Source: Belnapia rosea (GTDB lineage: Bacteria > Pseudomonadota > Alphaproteobacteria > Acetobacterales > Acetobacteraceae). Taken from it: DNA of 64,000 bases. Location of the stretch: positions 62,001 through 126,000 of the forward strand of contig NZ_FMZX01000012.1 in assembly GCF_900101615.1 (NCBI RefSeq), written 5' to 3'. A model generated the notes under the pieces. The model did no database searches and was not told the origin of the DNA. It saw nothing but the letters and a program-made list of their open reading frames with translations. Both the position numbers and the translations under genes were made by a program. Each line of letters starts with the position of its first letter. The first letter of the stretch is position 1. Shown here one piece after another: positions 44,293 to 53,289 of the stretch.

Positions 44293-45450
44293 TCAGGCGG
44301 CCTGGGCGGGGGCGAGGCTTGGGTGGATCACGGCGCCGCCACGGGTCAGCAGCACGCCTTTCACGATCTCATCGCTCTCCGGCAGCTTCGGCGCTTTGGC
44401 TTCCTTGTCCCAGAAGGTCGTCAGGAAGGTCAGCAGGTTCCGGGCATAGAGGGCGGAGGCCGCGGCCGGGATGCGGCCGGGCCAGTTGGAATGGCCAAGG
44501 ATGGTCACGCCATTCTCGGTGGTCACCACCTCGCCGGGCTTGGTCAGCGCCACGTTGCCGCCGGCATCGGAGGCGATGTCGACGATGATGCTGCCCGGCT
44601 TCATGCTGCGGACCATCTCGGCCGTCACCAGCGTCGGCGCCTTGCGGCCCTGCACCAGGGCGGTGGTGATGACGATGTCCTGCTTGGCGATATGGGTTGC
44701 CACCACCTCGGCCTGCTTGGCGTAGAAATTGGCCGAGAGTTGCTTGGCGTAGCCGCCTGCCGTCTGGGCCGCCTTGCTCTCCTCGTCCTCATAGCCGACG
44801 AAGCTGGCGCCGAGGGACTTGATCTCCTCCTTGGCAGCTGGCCGCACATCGGTCGCCGAGACGCGGCCGCCGAGGCGGCGTGCCGTGGCGATCGCCTGCA
44901 ATCCGGCGACGCCCGCGCCCATGATGAAGACATTGGCGGCCGGGATGGTGCCGGCCGCCGTCATCAGCATCGGGAAGCCTCGGTCGAAGGCCGCTGCAGC
45001 CTCGATGACGGCGCGATAGCCGGCGAGATTGGCCTGGGAGGAGAGGATATCCATGCTCTGCGCCCGGGTGATGCGTGGCAGCAGTTCCATCGCCCCGGCC
45101 TCGAGGCCGAGTTGGGCATAGGTCGCCGCCATCTCCGGCGTCGCCTGGAGCTGGCCCAGCAGCAGGGTTCCGCGGGCAATCAAGGAGAGCTCGTCGACAG
45201 CACCCTCACCGGTGCCGAGCGGCGCACGCACCTTCAACACGATGCCGGCGCCATGCAGCGCGCTGGCCGCATCCGGGGCGAGTTCGGCACCGGCGGCGGC
45301 ATACTCCGCATCCGGGATGCCGGCGCTGAGCCCGGCCCCAGCCTCGACCGCGACGGTCAGGCCGAGGGCGATGAATTTCTTCACCGTCTCCGGCGTGGCG
45401 GCGACCCGGGTTTCGGCCGGACGGCGTTCCTTGAGCACTGCAAGTCGCAT
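44293..45450 (-). CDS. pntAA: NAD(P) transhydrogenase subunit alpha part 1
   Basis: A 385-residue soluble NAD(H)-binding subunit (domain I). The segment [29 protein letters not shown] carries the NAD Rossmann motif, [21 protein letters not shown] is the transhydrogenase signature, and [19 protein letters not shown] follows. The start at 45450 is chosen by family N-terminus ([17 protein letters not shown]). First gene of the operon; twelve bases before pntAB. Confidence 0.95.
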   Translation of the reverse strand: MRLAVLKERRPAETRVAATPETVKKFIALGLTVAVEAGAGLSAGIPDAEYAAAGAELAPDAASALHGAGIVLKVRAPLGTGEGAVDELSLIARGTLLLGQLQATPEMAATYAQLGLEAGAMELLPRITRAQSMDILSSQANLAGYRAVIEAAAAFDRGFPMLMTAAGTIPAANVFIMGAGVAGLQAIATARRLGGRVSATDVRPAAKEEIKSLGASFVGYEDEESKAAQTAGGYAKQLSANFYAKQAEVVATHIAKQDIVITTALVQGRKAPTLVTAEMVRSMKPGSIIVDIASDAGGNVALTKPGEVVTTENGVTILGHSNWPGRIPAAASALYARNLLTFLTTFWDKEAKAPKLPESDEIVKGVLLTRGGAVIHPSLAPAQAA

Positions 45451-45577
45451 GCGGGTATCCCCCTTCGGGCGCGGAACATGCGCATCCGCGCCAGGGGAGG
45501 CAAGACAGAATCTCCAAGCCGTGGCCATGGTTTTGGGCAGATCCAGCCACCAGCCCAGAGATTAGGCGCCCCCCGGC

Positions 45578-46954
45578 CTAGCCCGGTGGGACGTTCGCCA
45601 TTGGTGGCGGGACCCCCGCCTCCCGCAGACCCTCGGCCTGACGCTCGGTCAATGCGGCCTCGGAGAAGTCCTGCGCCAGCTCCATGAACATCTGGTGCCA
45701 GTTGATCTGGGCGCGGAGCCGCAGGAAGACGCTGCCGAGGCCGATCGCGGCGCGATCCATGAGCGGGAATTCGCGCGGGATGCGCACGCCACCGGTGCGC
45801 TTCAGCCCCTCATGCACCTTGGCCGCCATCTTGCGGCCATAGGACATGTCATCGACCTCCTGGATCGGCCGCACCCGGTCCTGCACCAAGGGCTCGTAGA
45901 GGAACTTCGCCCAGAGGCTCAGCACCTCCATCGTCTCCTTGGAGAGGTTGCGGAAGCCCCAGATGCGGTAGGCCTCGGCGGCTTTCTCGTCGTCGCCGTC
46001 GCGCACCGCCTCGTAGAGCAGGATCACGCCGCCGACGAAGCTTGGCGGGAAGACGCGGATGGTTCCGAAATCGAGGAGGTTGATGCCCTCGCGGTCCGGC
46101 CGGACCTGGTAGTTGCCGAGATGCGGGTCCCCATGGATGACGCCGTACTGGTAGAAGGGCTTGTACCAGGCGCGGAACAGGGCCTTGGCATAGGCATTCC
46201 GCTCCTCCAGCGGCGGGTCCTCCTCGAGCCGCTTGATGATGGCGCGACCATCGAGCCAGCTCATCGTCAGCAGCCGCTTGGTGCAGAGGCCCTCGACCGG
46301 CGTCGGGATCGAGACATCCGGCGTGTCGCGCATCATGATGCCGTAGAGGCGCATCTGCGAGGCCTCGCGGAGGTAGTCGAGCTCCTCGCGCAGCCGGTCG
46401 CACATCTCCTGATAGACCTCGCCATTGTCGAGGGCGCTGTCCATCCGCCGATAGAGGCTGACGGCCAGCTTGAGCTGACGGAGATCGGCCTCCACCACGC
46501 TTGGCATGTCGGGGTACTGCAGCTTGCAGGCCACCTCCCGGCCATCCGGCAGGGTCGCACGATGCACCTGCCCAAGGCTGGCGGCGGCGGCGGCCTCACG
46601 GCCGAAGCTGGTGAAGCGGCTCTCCCAGCCTGGCCCGAGCTCGGAGCCCATGCGCCGGCGCACGAAAGGCCAGCCCATGGGCGGAGCATTGGACTGCAGG
46701 GTAGCCAGCTCCTGCGCATAAGCTTCCGGCAGGGCGTCGGGCACGGTGGAGAGGAATTGCGCCACCTTCATCAGCGGACCCTTCAGCCCGCCAAGGATGG
46801 CCTTCAGATCCTCCGCATGCGCTGCCTTGTCGGTTTTCACCCCAAAGAAGCGCTCGCCGGCCACGCGGGCGGCGATGCCTCCGACGGCGCCGGAGGTTCG
46901 CGCCATCCGGCGCAGTTCGCCGAAGATGGTGCTGTCGGGGCTGCGCTCAGACAT
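45578..46954 (-). CDS. ABC1/AarF/UbiB family atypical kinase-like protein
   Basis: A 458-residue protein of the UbiB family. The KxGQ-like motif reads GPLMKVAQFLS, the alanine-rich loop is AAAASLGQVHRA, the ATP-binding lysine is in VACKLQYP, the catalytic region is GVIHGDPHLGNY and DFG appears in LLDFGTIRVF. The KVAQ in place of KxGQ is a mild variation. Members act in ubiquinone biosynthesis or lipid-related ATP hydrolysis. No C-terminal membrane anchor is obvious, so it may not be UbiB itself. The ATG overlaps the end of the peptidase gene by eight bases. Confidence 0.88.
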   Translation of the reverse strand: MSERSPDSTIFGELRRMARTSGAVGGIAARVAGERFFGVKTDKAAHAEDLKAILGGLKGPLMKVAQFLSTVPDALPEAYAQELATLQSNAPPMGWPFVRRRMGSELGPGWESRFTSFGREAAAAASLGQVHRATLPDGREVACKLQYPDMPSVVEADLRQLKLAVSLYRRMDSALDNGEVYQEMCDRLREELDYLREASQMRLYGIMMRDTPDVSIPTPVEGLCTKRLLTMSWLDGRAIIKRLEEDPPLEERNAYAKALFRAWYKPFYQYGVIHGDPHLGNYQVRPDREGINLLDFGTIRVFPPSFVGGVILLYEAVRDGDDEKAAEAYRIWGFRNLSKETMEVLSLWAKFLYEPLVQDRVRPIQEVDDMSYGRKMAAKVHEGLKRTGGVRIPREFPLMDRAAIGLGSVFLRLRAQINWHQMFMELAQDFSEAALTERQAEGLREAGVPPPMANVPPG

Positions 46955-48836
46955 CACGTTCCAATTCATCGATAAAGCCGGCGATCACGTCGAGGCCGCG
47001 CTGCCAGAAAGCCGGGTCGGAAGCATCGAGGCCGAAGGGCGCCAGCAATTCCTTGTGCCGCAGCGTGCCGCCGGCGCGCAGCAGGTCGAGATACTTGCGC
47101 TCGAAGTCGGGCACTGCCCCGTCGCGGTAGACGCCGTAGAGGGCGTTCACCAGGCAATCCCCGAAGGCATAGGCATAGACATAAAAGGGCGAATGGATGA
47201 AGTGCGGGATATAGGCCCAGTAGACGCCGTAATCCTCGGTGAATTCGAAGGCAGGGCCGAGGCTCTCGCGCTGCACCTGCATCCAGAGCTCGGCGATGCG
47301 TTCGGCGGAGAGCTCGCCCTTGCGGCGCTCCTCATGCAGCAGCGTCTCGAAGCGGTAGAAGGCGATCTGCCGCACCACCGTGTTCAACATATCCTCGACC
47401 TTGCCGGCCAGCATCAGCCGCCGGCGCTTCGGGTCCTGCTCGGCATCCAGCAACCCGCGGAAGGTCAGCATCTCGCCGAAGACGGAGGCGGTCTCGGCCA
47501 GTGTCAGCGGCGTGCCCGAGAGCAGGTAGCCCTGCGCCCCGGCGAGGATCTGATGGACGCCATGGCCCAGCTCATGCGCCAGCGTCATCACGTCGCGCGA
47601 CTTGCCGTGATAGTTGAGCAGCAGATAGGGGTGCGCACTCGGCACGGTCGGATGGGCGAAGGCGCCGCTCGCCTTGCCGGGGCGGAGCGCAGCGTCGATC
47701 CAGGGCTTGTCGAAGAAGCGGCCACCGATATCGGCCAGCTCCGGGCTGAAGGCACGGTAGCTGTCGAGCACGGTCCGCACCGCATCCGGCCAGGCGATGC
47801 TGCGGTCCTGCTCCTCCGGCAGCGGGGCGTTGCGGTCCCAATGCTGCAGCTTCGGCAGGCCGAGCCACTTCGCCTTCATGCTGTAATACCGGTGCGAGAG
47901 GCGCGGGAAGTTGTCCCGTACCGCCGTCACCAGCGCGTCCACCACCTCATCCTCGACCATGTTGGCCCGGTTGCGGGAGGAGCCCGGGCGCGGGTAACGG
48001 CGCCAGTTGTCGATGATCTCCTTGTCCTTGGCGAGGGTATTGGTGACCAGCGAGAAGAGCCGGACCTGGCTGCCGAAGGCAGCCGAGACCCCCTCCGCCG
48101 CCGCCGCCCGCACCGCACGATCGCGGTCCGACAGGCGGTTGAGGGCGGCGGACACGGTCAGCTCCTCCTCGCCTACCTTCACCTGCATATTGGCGATGGT
48201 CTCATCGAACAGCCGATTCCAGGCCGAGCGGCCGGTGACCTCCTTCTCATGCAGCAGCTTCTCGAGCTCGTCCGAGAGCTGATGCGGACGGAAGACGCGA
48301 AGGTCGCGCAGCCAGGGCTGCCAACGGGCAAGTGCGGGGCTGCCAGCGAGCTTGCGCTCGATCTCGGCATCCTCCAGCCGGTTCAGCTCCAGGGTGAAGA
48401 ACAGCAGATGGCTGCTGATCGTCGTCACCCGCTCCTGCAGCGTCTGGTAGAAGCGGCCATTGGCCGGGTCGGTCGCATCGCCGGCGAAGATCAGCTGGCC
48501 GAAGCTCATCGCCCGGCCCAGGACCTCCTCGATCCGTTCATACTCGGCGATCGCCTCGGCCAGGGCATCCCCGGAGAGGCCGCCAAGCCGCCCGGCAAGG
48601 CGGCTGGCGAAGGCCTTCCCCTCGGCCTCGGCACGATCGAGGTCGGCCGTGAGCTTCGGATCGTCGGGCGACGCATAGAGGTCGGACAGGTCCCAGACCG
48701 GTAGCGGCGGGCCCGGCTCGCCACCGGCATCCAGCGGCGAGGCTACCAGCCCATGCAGGACCGGGAGGGAGGATGCGGCCGCGGCGGTATCCGCGGCGGC
48801 CTGGGGCGGGTTCGATTGGGGCTCGGCTCGGGTCAC
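46947..48836 (-). CDS. pepF: M3 family oligoendopeptidase (PepF type)
   Basis: A 629-residue zinc peptidase. The HEXXH motif is LAHELGHGVHQ near residue 420, followed about 25-30 residues later by the third ligand Glu in FGEMLTF. The N-terminal LPVWDLSDLYASPDD and the Tyr-containing C-terminal substrate region fit the PepF/M3B group, which degrades peptides of about 7-17 residues in the cytoplasm. The N-terminal 45 residues are Ala/Pro-rich and may not be conserved, so the start may lie downstream. Coupled with the UbiB-like gene. Confidence 0.92.
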   Translation of the reverse strand: MTRAEPQSNPPQAAADTAAAASSLPVLHGLVASPLDAGGEPGPPLPVWDLSDLYASPDDPKLTADLDRAEAEGKAFASRLAGRLGGLSGDALAEAIAEYERIEEVLGRAMSFGQLIFAGDATDPANGRFYQTLQERVTTISSHLLFFTLELNRLEDAEIERKLAGSPALARWQPWLRDLRVFRPHQLSDELEKLLHEKEVTGRSAWNRLFDETIANMQVKVGEEELTVSAALNRLSDRDRAVRAAAAEGVSAAFGSQVRLFSLVTNTLAKDKEIIDNWRRYPRPGSSRNRANMVEDEVVDALVTAVRDNFPRLSHRYYSMKAKWLGLPKLQHWDRNAPLPEEQDRSIAWPDAVRTVLDSYRAFSPELADIGGRFFDKPWIDAALRPGKASGAFAHPTVPSAHPYLLLNYHGKSRDVMTLAHELGHGVHQILAGAQGYLLSGTPLTLAETASVFGEMLTFRGLLDAEQDPKRRRLMLAGKVEDMLNTVVRQIAFYRFETLLHEERRKGELSAERIAELWMQVQRESLGPAFEFTEDYGVYWAYIPHFIHSPFYVYAYAFGDCLVNALYGVYRDGAVPDFERKYLDLLRAGGTLRHKELLAPFGLDASDPAFWQRGLDVIAGFIDELERDV

Positions 48837-48897
48837 GGCTTTGCATATATGGCGCGTGCGGGCAGGGCCAAGCCATCAAGCACGGGGGAAGCGCGGA

Positions 48898-50670
48898 ATG
48901 CCGGATGTCGGTCCCAGCCAGGGAGGCGCCTTCACTGGCAGCAAGGGGGGCACGCCCTGGGGCAGCCTGCCATGGATGTTGCTCGACATCGCCCGCCGCC
49001 GGCCCGACCGGCCCATGGTCCGCCATTGGCGGCAGGGTGGCTGGCAGCGGATGAGCTGGGGCGAATTCGCCCTTGCCGTCGCCAGCGCTGCTGCCTGGCT
49101 CCGCCGCGCCGGCGTCATGCCGGGCGACCGGGTCCTGCTCGTCAGCGAGAGCCGGCCGGAATTCAACGTCGCCGATGTGGCGCTGATGGCGATCGGCGCC
49201 GTCACCGTCCCGACCTACACCACCAACACGGATGTGGACCACGCGCATATCCTGCGGGATTCCGGGGCGAGGATCGCCATCGCCTCCACCGCCGTGCTGG
49301 CCGCGCGCCTGGCGCGGGCGGCGCCGGAGGGGCTCGATCTGCTGATCGGCCTCGACGCCCCGCCGCCGGAGGAGGCCGCGCCCCGCGTCGCGCATTGGGC
49401 GGAAGTAACCGGCGAGCCGGGAGATCTCCCATTGCTGATGGCCGAGGTGGAGCAGATCCCGCCCGGCCGCCTCGCCTGCCTCATCTATACCTCCGGCACC
49501 GGCGGCACGCCGCGTGGGGTGATGCTGCCGCACCGCGCCATGCTGGCGAACCGCGACGGCGTCGCCGCCCTGGCGGAGCGGCTGCACCTGGATGGCACGG
49601 TCTATCTGTCCTTCCTGCCGCTCTCGCACAGCTACGAGCATACGGTCGGCGTCTTCCTGCTGCCCTCGCTCGGGGTGGAGGTGGTGTATTCCCGTGGCGC
49701 CGACCGGCTCTCGGCCGAATTCCAGGAATTCCGCCCGAGCATCATCACCGCCGTCCCCCGGCTCTTCGAGGTATTGCGGAGCCGCATGGTCGCCCAGCTC
49801 GAGAAGGAGACGCCCTTCCGCCAGCGGCTGTTCCGCAAGGCCCTGGAGCTCGGCCTGAAGCGGGCGGATGGGCCGCCGCTCTCGCTGCTGGAGCGGGTGC
49901 AGGATGCGGTGCTGGACCGGCTGGTGCGAAGCAAGGTCCGGGCGCGTTTCGGTGGCCAGCTCCAGGCCATGGTCTGTGGCGGGGCACGGCTCGATCCGGA
50001 CCTCTCCGGCTTCTTCATCGGTCTCGGCCTGCCGCTGATCCAGGGTTACGGCCAGACCGAGGCGGGGCCGGTGATCGCGGTGAACCCGCCTTGGGACAAT
50101 GTCCGCCACACCGTCGGCTATCCGCTGCCCGGCGTCGAGGCGCGGCTGGCCGAGGATGGGGAATTGCTGGTGCGCGGCCCGCTGGTGATGGACGGCTACT
50201 GGCGGAATCCGGAGGCGACCGCAGCCGCCATCCATCCAGCCGCCGGGGCCGCACCGGATGACGCGCCCTGGCTGCATACCGGCGACATGGCGCGCATCGA
50301 GCACGGCCGAATCACCATCACGGACCGCAAGCGGGATTTCATCAAGACCCTCGGCGGCGACATGGTGAGCCCCGCCAAGCTCGAATCGCTGCTGATGGCA
50401 GAGCCGGAGATCGCCCAGGCTGTGGTCGCCGGCGAGGGACAGCCCGGCGTTGTGGCGCTCGTCGTCCCCGCTGAGGGCCAGGAGGCAGGGATCGGCCCGG
50501 CCATCGCCCGGGTGAATGCCCGCCTGTCCAGCATCGAGCGCATCCGCCGCTGGGCTCCGACGCCCACCCCCTTCTCTGTCGAGAACGGGATGCTGACGCC
50601 CACCATGAAGGTGAAGCGCCGCGCCGTGCTCGAGCACTACAAGGATGAGATCAACGGCCTGTACAAATAG
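48898..50670 (+). CDS. Long-chain acyl-CoA ligase-like AMP-forming enzyme
   Basis: A 590-residue adenylate-forming enzyme. The P-loop-like motif is LIYTSGTGGTPRGVMLPH, the A5 motif is GYGQTEAGPVIAVN, and A7-A8 are LHTGDMARIEHGRITITDRKRDFIKTLGGDMVSP. The C-terminal lysine region contains PTMKVKRRAVLEHY. These fit FadD-like long-chain acyl-CoA synthetases, though chain length is not certain. ATG 48898 has a GGGGGAAG site. The methyltransferase gene follows by 20 bases. Confidence 0.91.
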   Translation: MPDVGPSQGGAFTGSKGGTPWGSLPWMLLDIARRRPDRPMVRHWRQGGWQRMSWGEFALAVASAAAWLRRAGVMPGDRVLLVSESRPEFNVADVALMAIGAVTVPTYTTNTDVDHAHILRDSGARIAIASTAVLAARLARAAPEGLDLLIGLDAPPPEEAAPRVAHWAEVTGEPGDLPLLMAEVEQIPPGRLACLIYTSGTGGTPRGVMLPHRAMLANRDGVAALAERLHLDGTVYLSFLPLSHSYEHTVGVFLLPSLGVEVVYSRGADRLSAEFQEFRPSIITAVPRLFEVLRSRMVAQLEKETPFRQRLFRKALELGLKRADGPPLSLLERVQDAVLDRLVRSKVRARFGGQLQAMVCGGARLDPDLSGFFIGLGLPLIQGYGQTEAGPVIAVNPPWDNVRHTVGYPLPGVEARLAEDGELLVRGPLVMDGYWRNPEATAAAIHPAAGAAPDDAPWLHTGDMARIEHGRITITDRKRDFIKTLGGDMVSPAKLESLLMAEPEIAQAVVAGEGQPGVVALVVPAEGQEAGIGPAIARVNARLSSIERIRRWAPTPTPFSVENGMLTPTMKVKRRAVLEHYKDEINGLYK

Positions 50671-50690
50671 CTGATCGAGGAGAACGGCCG

Positions 50691-51545
50691 ATGCCAGCCG
50701 AAGCCGAAGGCCCCAATGCGCCGCAGGCCGCCTATTGGAATGGGCCGATGACCCGGGCCTGGGCCCGGCTGCATGACAGGATCGACACACGCTTCGCGCC
50801 CATCCTCGACCTGCTGCTGGACCACGCTGCACCGCAGGCAGGGGAGCGGGTGCTCGATATCGGCTGCGGCAGCGGAACCTCGGTGCTGGCATTGGCTGGA
50901 CAGGTGGGCCCGACGGGCCGGGTGCTCGGTGTCGACATCGCCGAGGAATCGGTCGCGGTGGCGGCCCGGCGCATCGCTGCGGCCGGGCTCTCGCAGGCCG
51001 AGGTGGTGCTGGCGGATGCCGCCACCTACCCCTTCCCGCCTGCGAGCTTCGATCTGCTGGTCTCCCGCTTCGGCGTGATGTTCTTCCTCGACCCAGTGGC
51101 GGCCTTCGCGCAGATCCGCTCGGCGCTGAAGCCCGGCGCGCGGGTGGTGCTGGCCGCTTTCCGCAGCGCGGCCGAGAACCATTGGACGACCGGCGCGGCG
51201 GCCGCCGTGCGCGACCTCATCCCTTCCCCGCCGCCCCCTGGCCCGGAGGAGCCCGGCCAGTTCGCCTTCGCCGACCCGGCACGGGTGGAGCGCATCCTGT
51301 ACGGCGCCGGCCTCCAGGAGGTGCGGCTGACCGCCGAGGACCCGCTGCTGCGGCTTGGCGCCGATGCGGCGGAGGCGGCGGATTTCGCCATGACGGTCGG
51401 CCAGGTGAGCCGTGCGCTGCATGAGGCGCCGGAGAGCCGGCGCGAGGCGGTGCGCGCCGGCATCACCACCTTCTTCCGCGCCCATCAGGGCGCCGGCGGC
51501 GTCGTGATGCCAGCGGCGATCTGGCTGGTGACGGCACGGGCCTGA
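50691..51545 (+). CDS. Class I SAM-dependent methyltransferase
   Basis: A 284-residue methyltransferase. Motif I is VLDIGCGSGTSVLAL (about 54-68), the acidic residue after strand 2 is in VLGVDIAEESVAVA, motif II/post II is VLADAATYPFP, and motif III follows FDLLVSRFGVMFF. The C-terminal part has no recognised domain. Substrate unknown; the fold is that of UbiE-like or small-molecule methyltransferases. ATG 50691 has a GAGGAGAA site. Probably co-transcribed with the acyl-CoA ligase. Confidence 0.88.
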   Translation: MPAEAEGPNAPQAAYWNGPMTRAWARLHDRIDTRFAPILDLLLDHAAPQAGERVLDIGCGSGTSVLALAGQVGPTGRVLGVDIAEESVAVAARRIAAAGLSQAEVVLADAATYPFPPASFDLLVSRFGVMFFLDPVAAFAQIRSALKPGARVVLAAFRSAAENHWTTGAAAAVRDLIPSPPPPGPEEPGQFAFADPARVERILYGAGLQEVRLTAEDPLLRLGADAAEAADFAMTVGQVSRALHEAPESRREAVRAGITTFFRAHQGAGGVVMPAAIWLVTARA

Positions 51546-51562
51546 ACCCAGCGCCGCCTGCC

Positions 51563-51652
51563 TCAGCGCGGCTGGCGCGCCGGCATGGGCGCGAGCGCCT
51601 CGGGCTCCGCCGTCATCGCCTCGGGAAATTCGGCGACCAGCTTACGCGCCAT
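51563..51652 (-). CDS. Candidate 29-residue small protein
   Basis: A short open frame of 29 codons with a strong ribosome site (GGGGAGGAC, 5-10 bases before the ATG at 51652). The peptide reads MARKLVAEFPEAMTAEPEAL and ends APMPARQPR. No known family. It has a plausible promoter at 51705-51733 and a hairpin leader between (51665-51699). Support is from signals only, not from homology; it could equally be a leader peptide or a non-coding RNA. Confidence 0.4.
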   Translation of the reverse strand: MARKLVAEFPEAMTAEPEALAPMPARQPR

Positions 51653-51664
51653 GGGATGTCCTCC

Positions 51665-51699
51665 CCTTGGGCCTGCCGGGAATACGGCCCGCCCAAAGG
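51665..51699 (-). promoter_or_regulatory. Hairpin in the leader of the small gene
   Basis: Imperfect inverted repeat CCTTGGGC (51665-51672) with GCCCAAAGG (51691-51699), with inner CCG/CGG pairs. It adjoins the ribosome site of the 29-codon gene and could mask or expose it. It contains the 12-mer GGCCCGCCCAAA (51686-51697), the reverse complement of the repeat upstream of gabD. Confidence 0.35.
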
Positions 51700-51704
51700 C
51701 AGTT

Positions 51705-51733
51705 CGTATACGTTGCGGCCTACAGTTCGTCAG
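51705..51733 (-). promoter_or_regulatory. Candidate sigma-70-type promoter of the small gene
   Basis: On the minus strand, CTGACG (plus 51728-51733) and TATACG (plus 51705-51710) each match four of six consensus bases, with a 17-base spacer. Transcription would begin near 51698, at the hairpin. Confidence 0.35.
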
Positions 51734-51793
51734 ATGTCACGAAAATGTGCGCTGAACAGCATGCAACCCAGACCCGCAAGCGCATTCGTCGCC

Positions 51794-52135
51794 TCAAACC
51801 GGCAGCACGTCGAGCCTGAGCGGCAGGACCTGGCCCATCCATAACGCATGCTCCGCATGGTCTGCCCGGGCCCGGCCGGTTTCCGGATGCACCAGCACGA
51901 CCAGCCCAGCCCGGTGAAGCGCCAGGAAAGGCACAAGCGACGGGAAGAGCGATGGCGGGAAGGCGACCTGATACATCGCACAGGGATGCGGCCCGACCGG
52001 CACGTCGTGCCAGCGGCCGAGCAGGGCGTCCGGAAAGCGGGCGCCGATCGCCTCGCGCAGCGCCGCGGCCATGCTGCGGGTCGAGGCGGGATCGTAGTAG
52101 ATATGGGCATGCCAGCCGGTGATGGCCTCGGTCAT
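51794..52135 (-). CDS. DOPA 4,5-dioxygenase family protein
   Basis: A 113-residue protein of the small extradiol-cleavage-like family first described for fungal DOPA 4,5-dioxygenase. His-rich motifs WHAHIYYDP, VPVGPHPCAMYQVAF, VLVHPETG and DHAEHALWMG supply probable metal ligands. Expected cytoplasmic; bacterial members have been linked to ring cleavage of catechols or have unknown substrates. It is divergent from ada with 74 bases between. Confidence 0.87.
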   Translation of the reverse strand: MTEAITGWHAHIYYDPASTRSMAAALREAIGARFPDALLGRWHDVPVGPHPCAMYQVAFPPSLFPSLVPFLALHRAGLVVLVHPETGRARADHAEHALWMGQVLPLRLDVLPV

Positions 52136-52209
52136 CTCTGCCTTCCTCTCGCCGATGCCGGGGCAATGCCCGGATGGCCGCTGCCGGAGCGCATCGCCAT
52201 CATCGCACC

Positions 52210-53289
52210 ATGCTTACCGACGAGGCCCGACCGATGCTCGACCAGGATGCCCTGCGCTGGGAAGCCCTGCTGGCCCGTGATCCGGAGCCGGAATGCGGCA
52301 GCTTCCTCTATGCCGTCACCACCCAGAGGGTCTATTGCCGCCCCGGCTGCCCCTCCCGCCCGCCGCTCCGCCGCAATGTCCGGTTCTATGCCGATGCGCC
52401 GGCGGCGGAGGCAGAGGGCTTCCGCGCCTGCAAGCGTTGCGACCCGAAGGGCGAGCGGGCTGCGATCCATGCCGCCGCCATCCGCGCCGCATGCGATCTG
52501 ATCGAGGCGAGCGAGGGGACACCCTCCCTCGCGACCCTTGCCGACCGCGCCGGCTACGCCCGGCACCATTTCCTGCGGCTGTTCAAGGAAAGCACCGGGG
52601 TGACGCCGCACTCCTACGCAGCCTCCGTCCGGGCCCGGCGGCTGCAGGCCTCGCTGGCTGCGGGGGATCGGGTGGCGGAGGCAGTGGCCGGCGCAGGGTA
52701 TGGCAGCGAAAGCCGGGTCTATGGCGCGCCCGGCCGCGTGCTCGGCATGACACCGGGTGCCGCTCGACGCGGCGGGGCGGGCGAGACCATTCGCATCGCC
52801 AGGGCGACGAGCGTCCTCGGCCCGCTCATGGTCGGCGCGACCGAGAACGGCGTCTGCTTCATCGGCTTCGCCGAGGATTTCGACGCGCTGGAAGGCGATG
52901 TCCGGCAGCGCTTCCCCAAGGCGCGGATCGAGCCGGCGCCCGAGGCGCTGGCCGGGACGGTGCGGCAGGTTGTGGAATTCCTGGAGGAACCCAAGGCCGC
53001 CCTTGCCCTGCCGCTCGACCTGCGCGGCACCGCCTTCCAGCGCCGGGTCTGGGAAGCGCTGCAGGCCATCCCCTTCGGCGAGACGCGGACCTATGGGCAG
53101 ATGGCCGTGGCGATCGGCGCGCCCAGCGCGGTCCGGGCGGTGGCGCGGGCCTGCGCACAGAACCACGTCTCGCTGGCGGTGCCCTGCCACCGCGTGGTCG
53201 GCGCCAATGGCGACCTTACAGGCTATCGCTGGGGCGTGCCGCGCAAGCGGGCGCTGCTGGCGAAGGAGCGGGCGGGGGCGAAAAGCTAG
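52210..53289 (+). CDS. ada: Ada: methylphosphotriester sensor and O6-alkylguanine-DNA methyltransferase
   Basis: A 359-residue bifunctional protein. The N-terminal zinc domain has Cys residues in VYCRPGCPSR and ACKRCDP, the first one being the methyl acceptor that turns on the activator. An AraC-type HTH follows (LATLADRAGYARHHFLRLFKESTGVTP). The C-terminal methyltransferase has PCHRVVGANGDL with the acceptor cysteine. ATG 52210 or 52234 may be the start. Expected to activate itself and repair genes. Its stop TAG shares bases with the dnaE stop (CTAG at 53286-53289). Confidence 0.92.
   Translation: MLTDEARPMLDQDALRWEALLARDPEPECGSFLYAVTTQRVYCRPGCPSRPPLRRNVRFYADAPAAEAEGFRACKRCDPKGERAAIHAAAIRAACDLIEASEGTPSLATLADRAGYARHHFLRLFKESTGVTPHSYAASVRARRLQASLAAGDRVAEAVAGAGYGSESRVYGAPGRVLGMTPGAARRGGAGETIRIARATSVLGPLMVGATENGVCFIGFAEDFDALEGDVRQRFPKARIEPAPEALAGTVRQVVEFLEEPKAALALPLDLRGTAFQRRVWEALQAIPFGETRTYGQMAVAIGAPSAVRAVARACAQNHVSLAVPCHRVVGANGDLTGYRWGVPRKRALLAKERAGAKS

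Noticed and set aside
48538-50892. A 784-codon minus-strand frame over the acyl-CoA ligase
   Set aside because: Antisense shadow; no recognisable motif, and the ligase motifs on the plus strand are clear.
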